DNA from: a virus
Reading direction: 5' to 3' (one strand)
Length of the DNA: 26,656 bases
Virus record (IMG/VR): IMGVR_UViG_3300032334_001620
Coordinates: 1-26,656 of that record
Of this stretch, positions 15,875 to 23,067 are shown piece after piece (the first letter of the stretch is position 1; each line of letters begins with the position of its first letter). The notes under the pieces are model-generated. The model ran no database searches, was not told the DNA's origin, and saw only the letters and a program-made list of their open reading frames with translations. Made by a program: the position numbers and the translations under genes.

Positions 15875-17235
15875 TTTTTATTTTCTAAGTAGTATTTTAA
15901 ATCTTCAGGTGTACCCAACCCCCACATCTTTTCAATATTGAATGTTTTAATTCTTTTACAATCTGCAATTGCTTCATTAAAAGTTGGACAAGTATAGAAT
16001 TCACCATTAGTTCTGATATTTTTACTAATCATTTGTTCTGCGTACTTTACATAATCAGAACCTTTTGCCCAATAATAAACACCAACAGTTGCTATATCTG
16101 AAATTGGATTCTTCTCTGCAACTTCGGTTACATATCCATACTCATCTATCTTTGCAAAACTCCATTTAGGGTGTGTTGCTTGGAATGTTAAAATTCCACC
16201 ATCTAATTTTTGTTCAATCATTTTGTACATAAACTCATTACTATCCCATTCTACGAACTGGTCAGAGTTTGCCATAACTAATGGAGAATCATTGTCAATA
16301 AATTCTTTTGCTAATAAAGTAGTACAAGCTGCACCTTCTGTAATTCCATCAACTTCTACAATTTTACAATTGGGTGTAATTAGATTTAGAAGAGTATCTA
16401 AATTGTATTTTTCTCTATGTTCTTTTTGAACTACATAGATGTATGTTGCTTCTATATTTAGATTATCAACAACAACTTGAATCATTGGTTTACCCTCCAC
16501 ATCAATTAGTGGTTTTGGAAATGTATAACCAGCTTGTTGGAATCTACTTCCTGCTCCTGCCATCGGAATGAGTACATTCAATTTACCCCCTTGCCATTTT
16601 GGTATACGCATAATATGTTTTGTTTCGTCTAATTTACGAAGAATTTTTGATAAATCCAAATCTTTTGGAGAATTAACTCTCAAAACATTTGCTCTACTTC
16701 TACTTGCCGCTAACAATCCATGTGGTGAGTCTTCTACTATAAGGGTTTCTTCTGGTAATACACCCATCATACTCATTGTCTTCCAATACATTTCAGGATG
16801 TGGTTTAGAGTTCTTTACATCCTCATTAGAAAGGATTAAATCCATATACTCTATAATTCCTATCTTTGCCAACATTACCAATACAGACCTTCTAATTGAA
16901 TTAGATGCACACGCTAATTTATAACCCCTACTACGAAGTTCTTTAAATAATTCAATTAATCTAATATCTGGTTTTAATTCAGATATTGCTTCAATTGTTA
17001 ATTCTTGTTTTCTATTCCAAATTTCAGTATGATGGTCATGATGTAATCCTTTATCATATGTCAACATTTCTAACTTTTGATTGGTTTTTAATCCATCATA
17101 AGTTGAAAGATGTTCTGTTTCTGATATTACATATTGCTCCCCAACTTCTTTTAAAGCTTGATTTAATGTATCATAGTGTATATGTTTGGCTGAAACTAAA
17201 ACACCATCAAGGTCAAATATAATTAATTTTGTCAT
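15871..17235 (-). CDS. HAD phosphatase-sugar nucleotidyltransferase fusion
   Basis: I choose ATG 17235, which gives 454 residues and an ATGA overlap with the upstream gene; an in-frame ATG at 17253 would add six residues. The N-terminal half is a beta-phosphoglucomutase-like HAD domain: FDLDG with D8 and D10, CASNS at 109-113, KPHP with K144, and VEDS at 167-170. The C-terminal half, from about 218, is an RmlA/GlmU-type nucleotidyltransferase: IPMAGAGSRF (223-232), FPKP with K241, and ANSDQFVEW with D325. One chain could thus dephosphorylate or isomerise a sugar phosphate and activate a sugar-1-phosphate with NTP. The order would place it at the start of a sugar-nucleotide pathway. Substrates are unknown. 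Confidence 0.88.
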   Translation of the reverse strand: MTKLIIFDLDGVLVSAKHIHYDTLNQALKEVGEQYVISETEHLSTYDGLKTNQKLEMLTYDKGLHHDHHTEIWNRKQELTIEAISELKPDIRLIELFKELRSRGYKLACASNSIRRSVLVMLAKIGIIEYMDLILSNEDVKNSKPHPEMYWKTMSMMGVLPEETLIVEDSPHGLLAASRSRANVLRVNSPKDLDLSKILRKLDETKHIMRIPKWQGGKLNVLIPMAGAGSRFQQAGYTFPKPLIDVEGKPMIQVVVDNLNIEATYIYVVQKEHREKYNLDTLLNLITPNCKIVEVDGITEGAACTTLLAKEFIDNDSPLVMANSDQFVEWDSNEFMYKMIEQKLDGGILTFQATHPKWSFAKIDEYGYVTEVAEKNPISDIATVGVYYWAKGSDYVKYAEQMISKNIRTNGEFYTCPTFNEAIADCKRIKTFNIEKMWGLGTPEDLKYYLENKK

Positions 17236-17972
17236 TTTCCGTATTTTTGCCAATCGTTATGTTTAAATAAACCCTCCCCATGCGCAACACCATATAATTG
17301 TTGTGCCCACCATTTACTAATATTACCTTCTAATGCAATACCATCTCCTGCAAATTGTTTAACTATATCTAAATAAAATTGTTTTTTATACAAACACGGA
17401 TTATTTGTCCAATTACCATAACGAGAAGTTGATGTAAAATATTCACCAAATTGTCCAATGTGTTCTGGAAATAATTCTTTTGGATTACACCAATGTACCG
17501 AATCTAACAAATGTGGTGATGTACATTCAATTTCACTATCATAGTACTCCAATTCTCTTCCTTGATATTGGAATGAAAAATGTGGATTACCAGGTTGATG
17601 TCTATGTCTATATCTAACTACATCTATATTCCCATCTAACAATTCTAATCCAGATTTTAATCTATCATATGTTGTTTCTACATTTTCTATTAAATTCCAA
17701 TCATGCTCTAATACCAATATATTATTTGTTTGAGCATTTTCGGTTAATTTAATAAATGCCTTACCTATTCCTATATTATTAGTTAATCCAATACAATCTA
17801 ATCCAAAATGTTTTGTTATTTGATAATCTTGCTCATTGAATTCTTGAAATAATATAGTAGTATCATTTACCATATCAAATAATCCATTTTCGTAATATGT
17901 AGTCAATGTATCTACTAATACTTGCCCACTATGCCAGGAAAGTATTCCTATACTGATTGGTAATTTCTCCAT
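17232..17972 (-). CDS. GT2-like glycosyltransferase with EHD motif
   Basis: This is a 246-residue soluble protein. ISIGILSWHSGQVLVDTL at the N-terminus matches GT2 starts with a tryptophan in place of the usual N. NNIGIGKAFIKL (65-76) is the helix after the fourth strand and ILVLEHDWNLIEN (85-97) holds E89-H90-D91 at the DxD position. HWCNPKELFP and the later tryptophans may form the acceptor site. The start overlaps the upstream GT2 gene by 25 bases; no later methionine would keep the first strand. The donor is unknown. Confidence 0.75.
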   Translation of the reverse strand: MEKLPISIGILSWHSGQVLVDTLTTYYENGLFDMVNDTTILFQEFNEQDYQITKHFGLDCIGLTNNIGIGKAFIKLTENAQTNNILVLEHDWNLIENVETTYDRLKSGLELLDGNIDVVRYRHRHQPGNPHFSFQYQGRELEYYDSEIECTSPHLLDSVHWCNPKELFPEHIGQFGEYFTSTSRYGNWTNNPCLYKKQFYLDIVKQFAGDGIALEGNISKWWAQQLYGVAHGEGLFKHNDWQKYGK

Positions 17973-18622
17973 TCTCCTAATATTTTATGCCACTCAATTA
18001 AATCATTATCAGTAACTACTTTTACCCAATCTACTGATGTATCTGCCGATGAACTCATTTTGGTTTCTACGGGAAATCCTTTTATTTGTAATATTGGTTT
18101 AACTGCCATTTGTAAAAAATTATCACCATAATAAATTTTTATACCGTCTGGTACTGGCACCCAATTACTTTTGTGATAAATTAAACAACATGCCCATCCA
18201 CCACCTTTACTATTATCAAAGTTTATCAATTCCAATTCAGGTTGAGTATCGGATTCCATATAAAAATTATCTAAATGCATTCCTATAATACCTAAGTTTT
18301 TTAAACTATGTCCTGCCGAATCTGCATAATTAATAAATTGTGTTAAATTATCAACATCAAACACTAAATCATCCTGTGTGTTTATTATATAATCATATTT
18401 TGCAAGTCTAACTCCCATATTCCATGCAGGGTTTACAAAAATGTTTTGATTTGGTTCAACATACACCAATTTCTCATGTCTTTCAAAATCAGGTGTTTTA
18501 TCTTTTGCATTATTAATTAAAATAACCTCACCAACTTGCTCACATTCATATAAATTTTTTAATAATTGTGGTAACTTTGTACCATTCCATATCGTTGGTA
18601 TGATTACTGAGAATTTTTCCAT
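17948..18622 (-). CDS. GT2 family glycosyltransferase
   Basis: This is a 224-residue GT-A protein. FSVIIPTIWNG is the classical GT2 first strand, GEVILINNAKD the second, and NPAWNMGVRLAKYDYIINTQDDLVF contains the N-x-G helix and the QDD motif (83-85) at the DxD position. GGGWACCLIYHKSNW at about 140-154 is the acceptor loop. There is no membrane segment and no C-terminal anchor, so it is cytoplasmic. It overlaps the CgeB-like gene by 19 bases. Confidence 0.88.
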   Translation of the reverse strand: MEKFSVIIPTIWNGTKLPQLLKNLYECEQVGEVILINNAKDKTPDFERHEKLVYVEPNQNIFVNPAWNMGVRLAKYDYIINTQDDLVFDVDNLTQFINYADSAGHSLKNLGIIGMHLDNFYMESDTQPELELINFDNSKGGGWACCLIYHKSNWVPVPDGIKIYYGDNFLQMAVKPILQIKGFPVETKMSSSADTSVDWVKVVTDNDLIEWHKILGEWRNYQSV

Positions 18623-19485
18623 TTTTCTATTAATTTGTCTACTACTTGAACTTGTGTATAATTGTGTAATACTTTCATCATTCCATTGTGTGCAATTTGT
18701 TCTCTTTCCTCTTCGTTTTCATTGTAGTAGTTCATCTTTTCTATACAATCAAACATCTCATCGTAATACACAATATCTTCACCTTCTATAAACATTTCGG
18801 ATAGACCTGTTTCTTCTGGCAATCTATCAGTTAGAACCATTTTACCACATGCCATTCCTTCAAAAATTCTACGAGTAACTTCTTTCCATCTACTATTCTG
18901 AACTACCATCAATCCACTATTTAAAAATTCAGTATGTTCTTTAGCATCCATTCCGTTTTTATTTCCAACACTACCTTCTGCCCATCTTGTAAGATAATCT
19001 AAAAATTCAGAATTACCATATCCTCTACTTGTAACTGCCACATATTGTGGTTCTATGTTTAATGGAAATTGAACTGCCGTATCTGCAAAATGTGGAATCC
19101 AAAGAGAATCAATTCCCTTCTTACTATATTCCTCTGCACATTGTTTATCTGGTGTGATTGTTAAATGGAATCTATCTGCTTTTGGTGAATTTCTTTCAAA
19201 GTTTTGTGGGTCATCTCCACTTTCTTGTATCCAAAATGCGTTTGGTAATAACTTTTTATCCAAATAAGGTGAATCAAATCTACCCCAATCTAAAAACATT
19301 ACTATATCAGTTTTTGGATTTAATTCTAACCATCTTTGTAATTTTAAATCATGATAACTGCCGGTTTTATTAGAACCAATTGAAACAATTTCAGTTTGCC
19401 AACCTCTTAATTGAAACTCTTTAACAATTGCCATTGGTGTAGACCATTCTTCACCATCATATGCGTATATGAATGTTATTTTCAT
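18604..19485 (-). CDS. GT-B glycosyltransferase, CgeB/GT4-like
   Basis: This is a 293-residue protein. The first strand ITFIYAYDGEEW and AFWIQESGDDPQNF, then TITPDKQCAEEY, belong to the N-terminal Rossmann-like half. The C-terminal half has VTRRIFEGMACGKMVLTDR (203-221), the donor-binding segment of CgeB and GT4 enzymes, with E209 followed by the G-x-x-x-L turn. IAHNGMMKVLHNYTQVQVVDKL closes the domain as in that family. The protein is somewhat short for GT-B enzymes, which usually have about 350 residues. Starts and stops overlap neighbouring transferases by 4 and 19 bases. Confidence 0.85.
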   Translation of the reverse strand: MKITFIYAYDGEEWSTPMAIVKEFQLRGWQTEIVSIGSNKTGSYHDLKLQRWLELNPKTDIVMFLDWGRFDSPYLDKKLLPNAFWIQESGDDPQNFERNSPKADRFHLTITPDKQCAEEYSKKGIDSLWIPHFADTAVQFPLNIEPQYVAVTSRGYGNSEFLDYLTRWAEGSVGNKNGMDAKEHTEFLNSGLMVVQNSRWKEVTRRIFEGMACGKMVLTDRLPEETGLSEMFIEGEDIVYYDEMFDCIEKMNYYNENEEEREQIAHNGMMKVLHNYTQVQVVDKLIEKWKNSQ

Positions 19486-20111
19486 AAAGTATCGTAGTAA
19501 CTATTTTGTTTTTCTTGTCTTTTAATATCTTTAATATGTTTAATACAATACACCTCATCACCTGGCAGGTTTGTATATGATTCAAATCCACCAATTCTTT
19601 CGTGAACTTTACCACTCCAACCGATAGTTGGTTTGTTTCTGTAAATACGAGTTTGTGCATCGGGATAGTTGACCCAACCTTTTTCATTTACATTCCAACC
19701 CCATTGTTTAATGTGCTCGTCTGTTAACCCATTTACTATGTTTATACGAGGAACTAATATTAAATCTTTATCCGTATTTGCATCTAAGATTTCTTCTAAA
19801 TTAACAATAAGATTTTCATCTAAAAATTCATCTGCATCCAATTGAAATATCCACTCACCTTTACATTGTGAGTTCAACAGATTCTTCCATTGTGCAAAAT
19901 CATTATTAAATTCAGATTCAATCAACGTGATTTTATCAGCATTTGCCTGCAATTCCAAATATTCAATTAATTCAGTTGGTGCTTTGGGTGTATCTAAAAG
20001 AAGTACTATTTCTGAATTTTCTTCTTTATAGTTTAATAACTGAGTTACCAATTTAATGGTCTCTTCTACCTCATTACAGGCAGTAATAGCATAGGACAAT
20101 TTATTTTTCAT
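19482..20111 (-). CDS. GT2 family glycosyltransferase
   Basis: This is a 209-residue GT-A protein. LSYAITACNEVEETI is the usual first strand and helix, SEIVLLLDTPKAP the second strand. WIFQLDADEFLDENLI carries D92-A-D94 as the metal-binding DxD, and GKVHERIGGF has H170-E-R172, typical of the WaaE/KdtX-like GT2 branch that adds sugars to lipopolysaccharide cores. No membrane segment is seen. It overlaps the upstream HNH gene by 11 bases and the CgeB-like gene by four. Confidence 0.9.
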   Translation of the reverse strand: MKNKLSYAITACNEVEETIKLVTQLLNYKEENSEIVLLLDTPKAPTELIEYLELQANADKITLIESEFNNDFAQWKNLLNSQCKGEWIFQLDADEFLDENLIVNLEEILDANTDKDLILVPRINIVNGLTDEHIKQWGWNVNEKGWVNYPDAQTRIYRNKPTIGWSGKVHERIGGFESYTNLPGDEVYCIKHIKDIKRQEKQNSYYDTL

Positions 20112-20682
20112 AACGTTTTTTTAAGTTTTCTTCCCAAGTTATAAATTGTAAATTATTTATATTTCCAATTATATTTGGTTCAATTTGTTTATACCAACCT
20201 TCATCAATTGATAGTATGTGGTCTAACTGATACCCCCCATTATAACCACATCTTTTTCTAGGTTTATCATAATTTTCTAATTTATGTATTTCTTGTTGAT
20301 TAGTTATTCTCCAAACTTCTTTTTTGTATCTATTTTTACTATCTTTCCAATTATTATATCCTTGCCAATTTAATCCCATTCTTTTCATTTTGGATTTTAT
20401 AACCGGATGATTTTCACCTAACATTTTCGGCTGAACACCTTTCAATCCCTTATTCCAGGGTTCTTTTCCTTTTAATATAATACTTAATTTATCATTCTTC
20501 TTTCCTCGCCACTTACCCATATCTACATGTGCCATAGCTTTATACCACTTTTCCCCATTTAATCCATTTTTTTCTCTACCACTATCTGAACAAATTCTAG
20601 AACAAAATTTTCTGTTATTAGATATGTAATCTTCAAATTTTTTATTACACAATTTACAAATTCTTTCTATCTTTTTGCTCAT
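20101..20682 (-). CDS. Free-standing HNH homing endonuclease
   Basis: This is a 193-residue protein. The N-terminal zinc finger has C9-x2-C12-x14-C27-x3-C31. A linker with EPWNKGLKG (about 74-82) matches the NUMOD3 type of DNA-binding repeats found in phage homing enzymes. The C-terminal HNH domain has LDHILSIDEGW (D154, H155), then IIGNINNLQFITWEEN with N177 and N186, the family pattern. All catalytic residues are present. It stands alone within the glycan block, so it is probably a mobile endonuclease gene that inserted between a GT2 gene and an orphan. No intron is visible. Its 5' end overlaps the 49-residue gene by 29 bases. Confidence 0.88.
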   Translation of the reverse strand: MSKKIERICKLCNKKFEDYISNNRKFCSRICSDSGREKNGLNGEKWYKAMAHVDMGKWRGKKNDKLSIILKGKEPWNKGLKGVQPKMLGENHPVIKSKMKRMGLNWQGYNNWKDSKNRYKKEVWRITNQQEIHKLENYDKPRKRCGYNGGYQLDHILSIDEGWYKQIEPNIIGNINNLQFITWEENLKKRYEK

Positions 20683-20803
20683 AATATTTTTTCATACGAT
20701 AGGCATTTAATGTTTCTTTATTTTTTTCATACCATAGTTTCCAACGAAGATTTTTTGCTTCCAATTGTTCTTGTTTGGTATGGTATTTTTTTTGTCTTCC
20801 CAT
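20654..20803 (-). CDS. Small basic protein next to HNH gene, 49 residues
   Basis: The frame runs from ATG 20803 to TAA 20654. The product begins MGRQKKYHTKQEQLEAKNLR and ends YYEQKDRKNL; it is strongly basic and aromatic (W, Y) with repeats of the type WYEKNKE and MKKYYEQ that occur in N-terminal arms of phage HNH proteins. It overlaps the HNH gene by 29 bases. It might be a detached accessory arm of the endonuclease or a small independent gene. The region would otherwise be a gap of 170 bases. No named family. Confidence 0.5.
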   Translation of the reverse strand: MGRQKKYHTKQEQLEAKNLRWKLWYEKNKETLNAYRMKKYYEQKDRKNL

Positions 20804-20818
20804 CACATTTATAAATAT

Positions 20819-20845
20819 AAAAGTTTGATAAAAAAAGTTTGATAA
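20819..20845. repeat. Two copies of a 13-bp repeat, 14-bp period
   Basis: AAAAGTTTGATAA occurs at 20819-20831 and again, identical, at 20833-20845, in the gap between the 20853-21326 gene and the 49-residue gene. On the transcribed strand it reads TTATCAAACTTTT twice. It may be a binding site or slippage duplication. I can assign no function. Confidence 0.6.
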
Positions 20846-20852
20846 TTATAAA

Positions 20853-21326
20853 TTATTCTTCTTTTTTTATAACTTCGTCTGTATCACCTGATGTAATTGG
20901 TGATTGGTATGGTTTATAATTTGTCATTGTTGCCCGGTATTCGTTCCATTTGTTATTACCCCCCATATCAGTATAACTCCAATTAGAACCACTTGGATTC
21001 CACAATGTTGTTGTAGATGGGTTATATGTAACAGTTCCACCACTATTAGGTGTGGTTGTAAGTATTACACCACTTTCACCAGTTGTACCAGAAGTTATCT
21101 TATATGGGTTATGTGGGTTGTATGGTTGGATAAATGGTAATGTTTGTATTGGTACATTATTAGGTGTACCCCATCCCCCTTCACCAATCGGAAATCCTAT
21201 TGGAGCATCATCTTTAACTTCTGCCAATTTTTCTTTTACAATATCCCATTGTTTAGGAGTAATGTTGTATTCATGCACTCCTTCTGAAAATCCTTTTAAC
21301 CAAAGGATAAATTCTTTTGATGTCAT
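20853..21326 (-). CDS. Orphan with a low-complexity G/S/T/N/P tail, 157 residues
   Basis: The N-terminal 35 residues, including EFILWLKGFSEGVHEYNITPKQWDIVKEKL, resemble a short helical module that is frequent in phage proteins of unknown role (a pattern of FWL-GF, then T-x-x-Q-x-x-x-I). From about residue 45 on, the sequence is rich in glycine, serine, threonine, asparagine and proline, with repeated NP, SGTT and WNPSGSNW-like units, and is probably extended or disordered. There is no signal peptide. It may be a virion surface or decoration protein and hence an acceptor for the sugars made nearby, but that is speculation. Confidence 0.7.
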   Translation of the reverse strand: MTSKEFILWLKGFSEGVHEYNITPKQWDIVKEKLAEVKDDAPIGFPIGEGGWGTPNNVPIQTLPFIQPYNPHNPYKITSGTTGESGVILTTTPNSGGTVTYNPSTTTLWNPSGSNWSYTDMGGNNKWNEYRATMTNYKPYQSPITSGDTDEVIKKEE

Positions 21327-21328
21327 AA

Positions 21329-21802
21329 TTATTGTTCTTTTAGTAACGATTTATTAGTTGCTACTGGCTTTGGTAATTTGTTTTTAGGAACTAACTTAGT
21401 GTTATCCATATTAATATGAGTAATACTACCCAAACCACTTAATTTATAAGTTCTATATGAATCATTTGATATTATAGGTACTGAACTTACTACTTTTTCA
21501 TAAAAGTTTTTAGCACCACCTTTTATTTTTAATTCAGTATCTTCATTTACAAATTTACCAAAAAACTTTTTTATCAATTGTGGATTTACATTTGATACTT
21601 TAATTGCATGAACTATATCTTTTGCTTTTGATACAAATAAAGTATAAATTATTGGTGCAGATGCTGCTGAGTAATTACCTTTATGCCCATCTACATATTC
21701 GTATTCTTTGATTATATAGAAATTACCCCTAACCATTTGACTAGGGGTAACTCTATTAGATTCATCAATAAAACGTCTATATAATGGATTGAAATTACTC
21801 AT
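21329..21802 (-). CDS. Orphan 157-residue protein, possibly virion-associated
   Basis: The N-terminus MSNFNPLYRRFIDESNRVTP leads into GNFYIIKEYEYVDGHKGNYS, then APIIYTLFVSKAKDIVHAIKVSNVNP, which suggests a small SH3-like or beta-barrel domain followed by helices ending in LIKKFFGKFV. The C-terminal tail is rich in K and P (KLVPKNKLPKPVATNK). I do not recognise a family. A 9-bp inverted repeat lies 52 bases after its start. Its first bases overlap the 3' end of the upstream GT-B gene by eight bases. Confidence 0.65.
   Translation of the reverse strand: MSNFNPLYRRFIDESNRVTPSQMVRGNFYIIKEYEYVDGHKGNYSAASAPIIYTLFVSKAKDIVHAIKVSNVNPQLIKKFFGKFVNEDTELKIKGGAKNFYEKVVSSVPIISNDSYRTYKLSGLGSITHINMDNTKLVPKNKLPKPVATNKSLLKEQ
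21723..21750. repeat. Perfect 9-bp inverted repeat with 10-base loop, near a gene start
   Basis: TTACCCCTA (21723-21731) and TAGGGGTAA (21742-21750) are exact reverse complements with ten bases between. Four G-C pairs form the middle of the stem. On the mRNA the hairpin would lie about 52-80 bases after the start codon of the 21329-21802 gene, within codons 18-27. A role in translation or RNA processing is possible. Confidence 0.5.
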
Positions 21803-23066
21803 CTTTTTTTAACATCTTCAATTTAGGTAATTGCAATTGTTGAAACTTAGGTTGTATTTTAGTATAAATACCATATTGATTCAAAATTGTATCAAACAAT
21901 TTGGTCATTTTTTCTAAACTAAAGTTTTGTTTATTTTGTTTACCCAATTGAAATGCATCAACTTTGTATTTATCATAATTCTTATAAACATCTTTAATTT
22001 TACTCAATGCGTTTGAAATATTTACATTAAACCATCTTGCTTCTTTCAATAAAAATTGGTCTGCCGCCGATTCATGTACTTCTTTCAATTCACCATCTAA
22101 CAATACTGCACCACTTTTTAAGAAATCCAAATGCCCACTCCATCCACTTACAATAATTGGCTTTCCTGTCAAACTGAATTCTAATAAAGGTCTACCAAAT
22201 CCTTCACCTTTTGTAAAGTTTAACATTGCTTTTACTTTTGGATGTTCATATAACCCATTCATTTCAGTTTCAGTTAAATCACCATGTAATAAATAAACTG
22301 GAACTTGTCCGTAATCTTTACCTAATACATCTCTAATCTTTTTAACAGTTGTTTCTCTATCCAATATACTAAATCCTGCTGAACTTGTTTTAAGAATCAA
22401 TGCTGGCTTTTTCTTTTCATTTTTGAATGCCATTGCGAATGTTTTAATCATCATTCCCACATTCTTTCTATCCTCACCCAAAACACCTCTCAACCAATGC
22501 CCTACAAATAAGAATGCGAAATCTTCTTTGATTTCATCTAATTCTGAAACATATTGAAAATCATTAGTACCAAAGTTTTCATTAAATCCTTCAAAAAGAA
22601 CTTCAACTGGTTTTTCAATTTTATGTTGTTTGATTATTTGTTTAGTTTGGTTATCGGCTTCATTATAAACCGAATCTACTAAACTCTTTTTAGAATGCTC
22701 CGATGGAACTATAATCAAATCCATTCTATTACATCCATGTACCCAATCAATTGGTGAATGCGTTGTTTCAATTGCTGCAGTAATTCCAATGTTGTAAAAT
22801 CCAACGGGTTGAAATTCATTTGGAACTGTAACCTGAATATAAATATCAGGTTTTTCTTGTACATTTTGAACTATATTATCAACTACCCATTTATGAAATT
22901 CATTATCATAATTAAGAGCATCCATTGGGGTCTGTCCCCAACGAGTGCTAATAACTTTAATATCAAATTTATCTAACTTATATAGAGAATGTAATAAATC
23001 TCTTGCGTGGTCACCATAACCACTTCTTGTTGCTACTGGTGCCTGAAATACTAATGTTGGTTTCAT
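21795..23066 (-). CDS. GT4 family GT-B glycosyltransferase
   Basis: This is a 423-residue protein. The N-terminal half begins LVFQAPVATRSGYGDHARDLL, with the GYGxHA turn typical of GT4, and has IETTHSPIDWVHGC and LIIVPSEHSKKSL. The C-terminal half has FLFVGHWLRG, RKNVGMMIKTFAMAF, then LNFTKGEGFGRPLLEFSLTGKPII with the EX7E motif (E288 to E296) that binds the donor nucleotide, and SGWSGHLDFL. All landmarks of a retaining GT-B enzyme are present. There is no membrane segment. It overlaps the next gene by eight bases. Two GT4 genes at the head of the glycan block suggest that they act early. Confidence 0.92.
   Translation of the reverse strand: MKPTLVFQAPVATRSGYGDHARDLLHSLYKLDKFDIKVISTRWGQTPMDALNYDNEFHKWVVDNIVQNVQEKPDIYIQVTVPNEFQPVGFYNIGITAAIETTHSPIDWVHGCNRMDLIIVPSEHSKKSLVDSVYNEADNQTKQIIKQHKIEKPVEVLFEGFNENFGTNDFQYVSELDEIKEDFAFLFVGHWLRGVLGEDRKNVGMMIKTFAMAFKNEKKKPALILKTSSAGFSILDRETTVKKIRDVLGKDYGQVPVYLLHGDLTETEMNGLYEHPKVKAMLNFTKGEGFGRPLLEFSLTGKPIIVSGWSGHLDFLKSGAVLLDGELKEVHESAADQFLLKEARWFNVNISNALSKIKDVYKNYDKYKVDAFQLGKQNKQNFSLEKMTKLFDTILNQYGIYTKIQPKFQQLQLPKLKMLKKDE
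22925..22941. repeat. Short GC-rich hairpin, 6-bp stem, 5-base loop
   Basis: TTGGGG (22925-22930), loop TCTGT and CCCCAA (22936-22941) form a compact hairpin near the 5' end of the GT4 gene, about 125 bases after its start. Four adjacent G-C pairs are rare in this window. It may be a coincidence of the codons for WGQTP. It is listed since two similar hairpins lie nearby. Confidence 0.35.
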
Positions 23067-23067
23067 A

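Noticed and set aside
20841-20857. AT-only palindrome followed by T-rich sequence, terminator-like
   Set aside because: The stem has six A-T pairs only and would be too weak to act as an intrinsic terminator.
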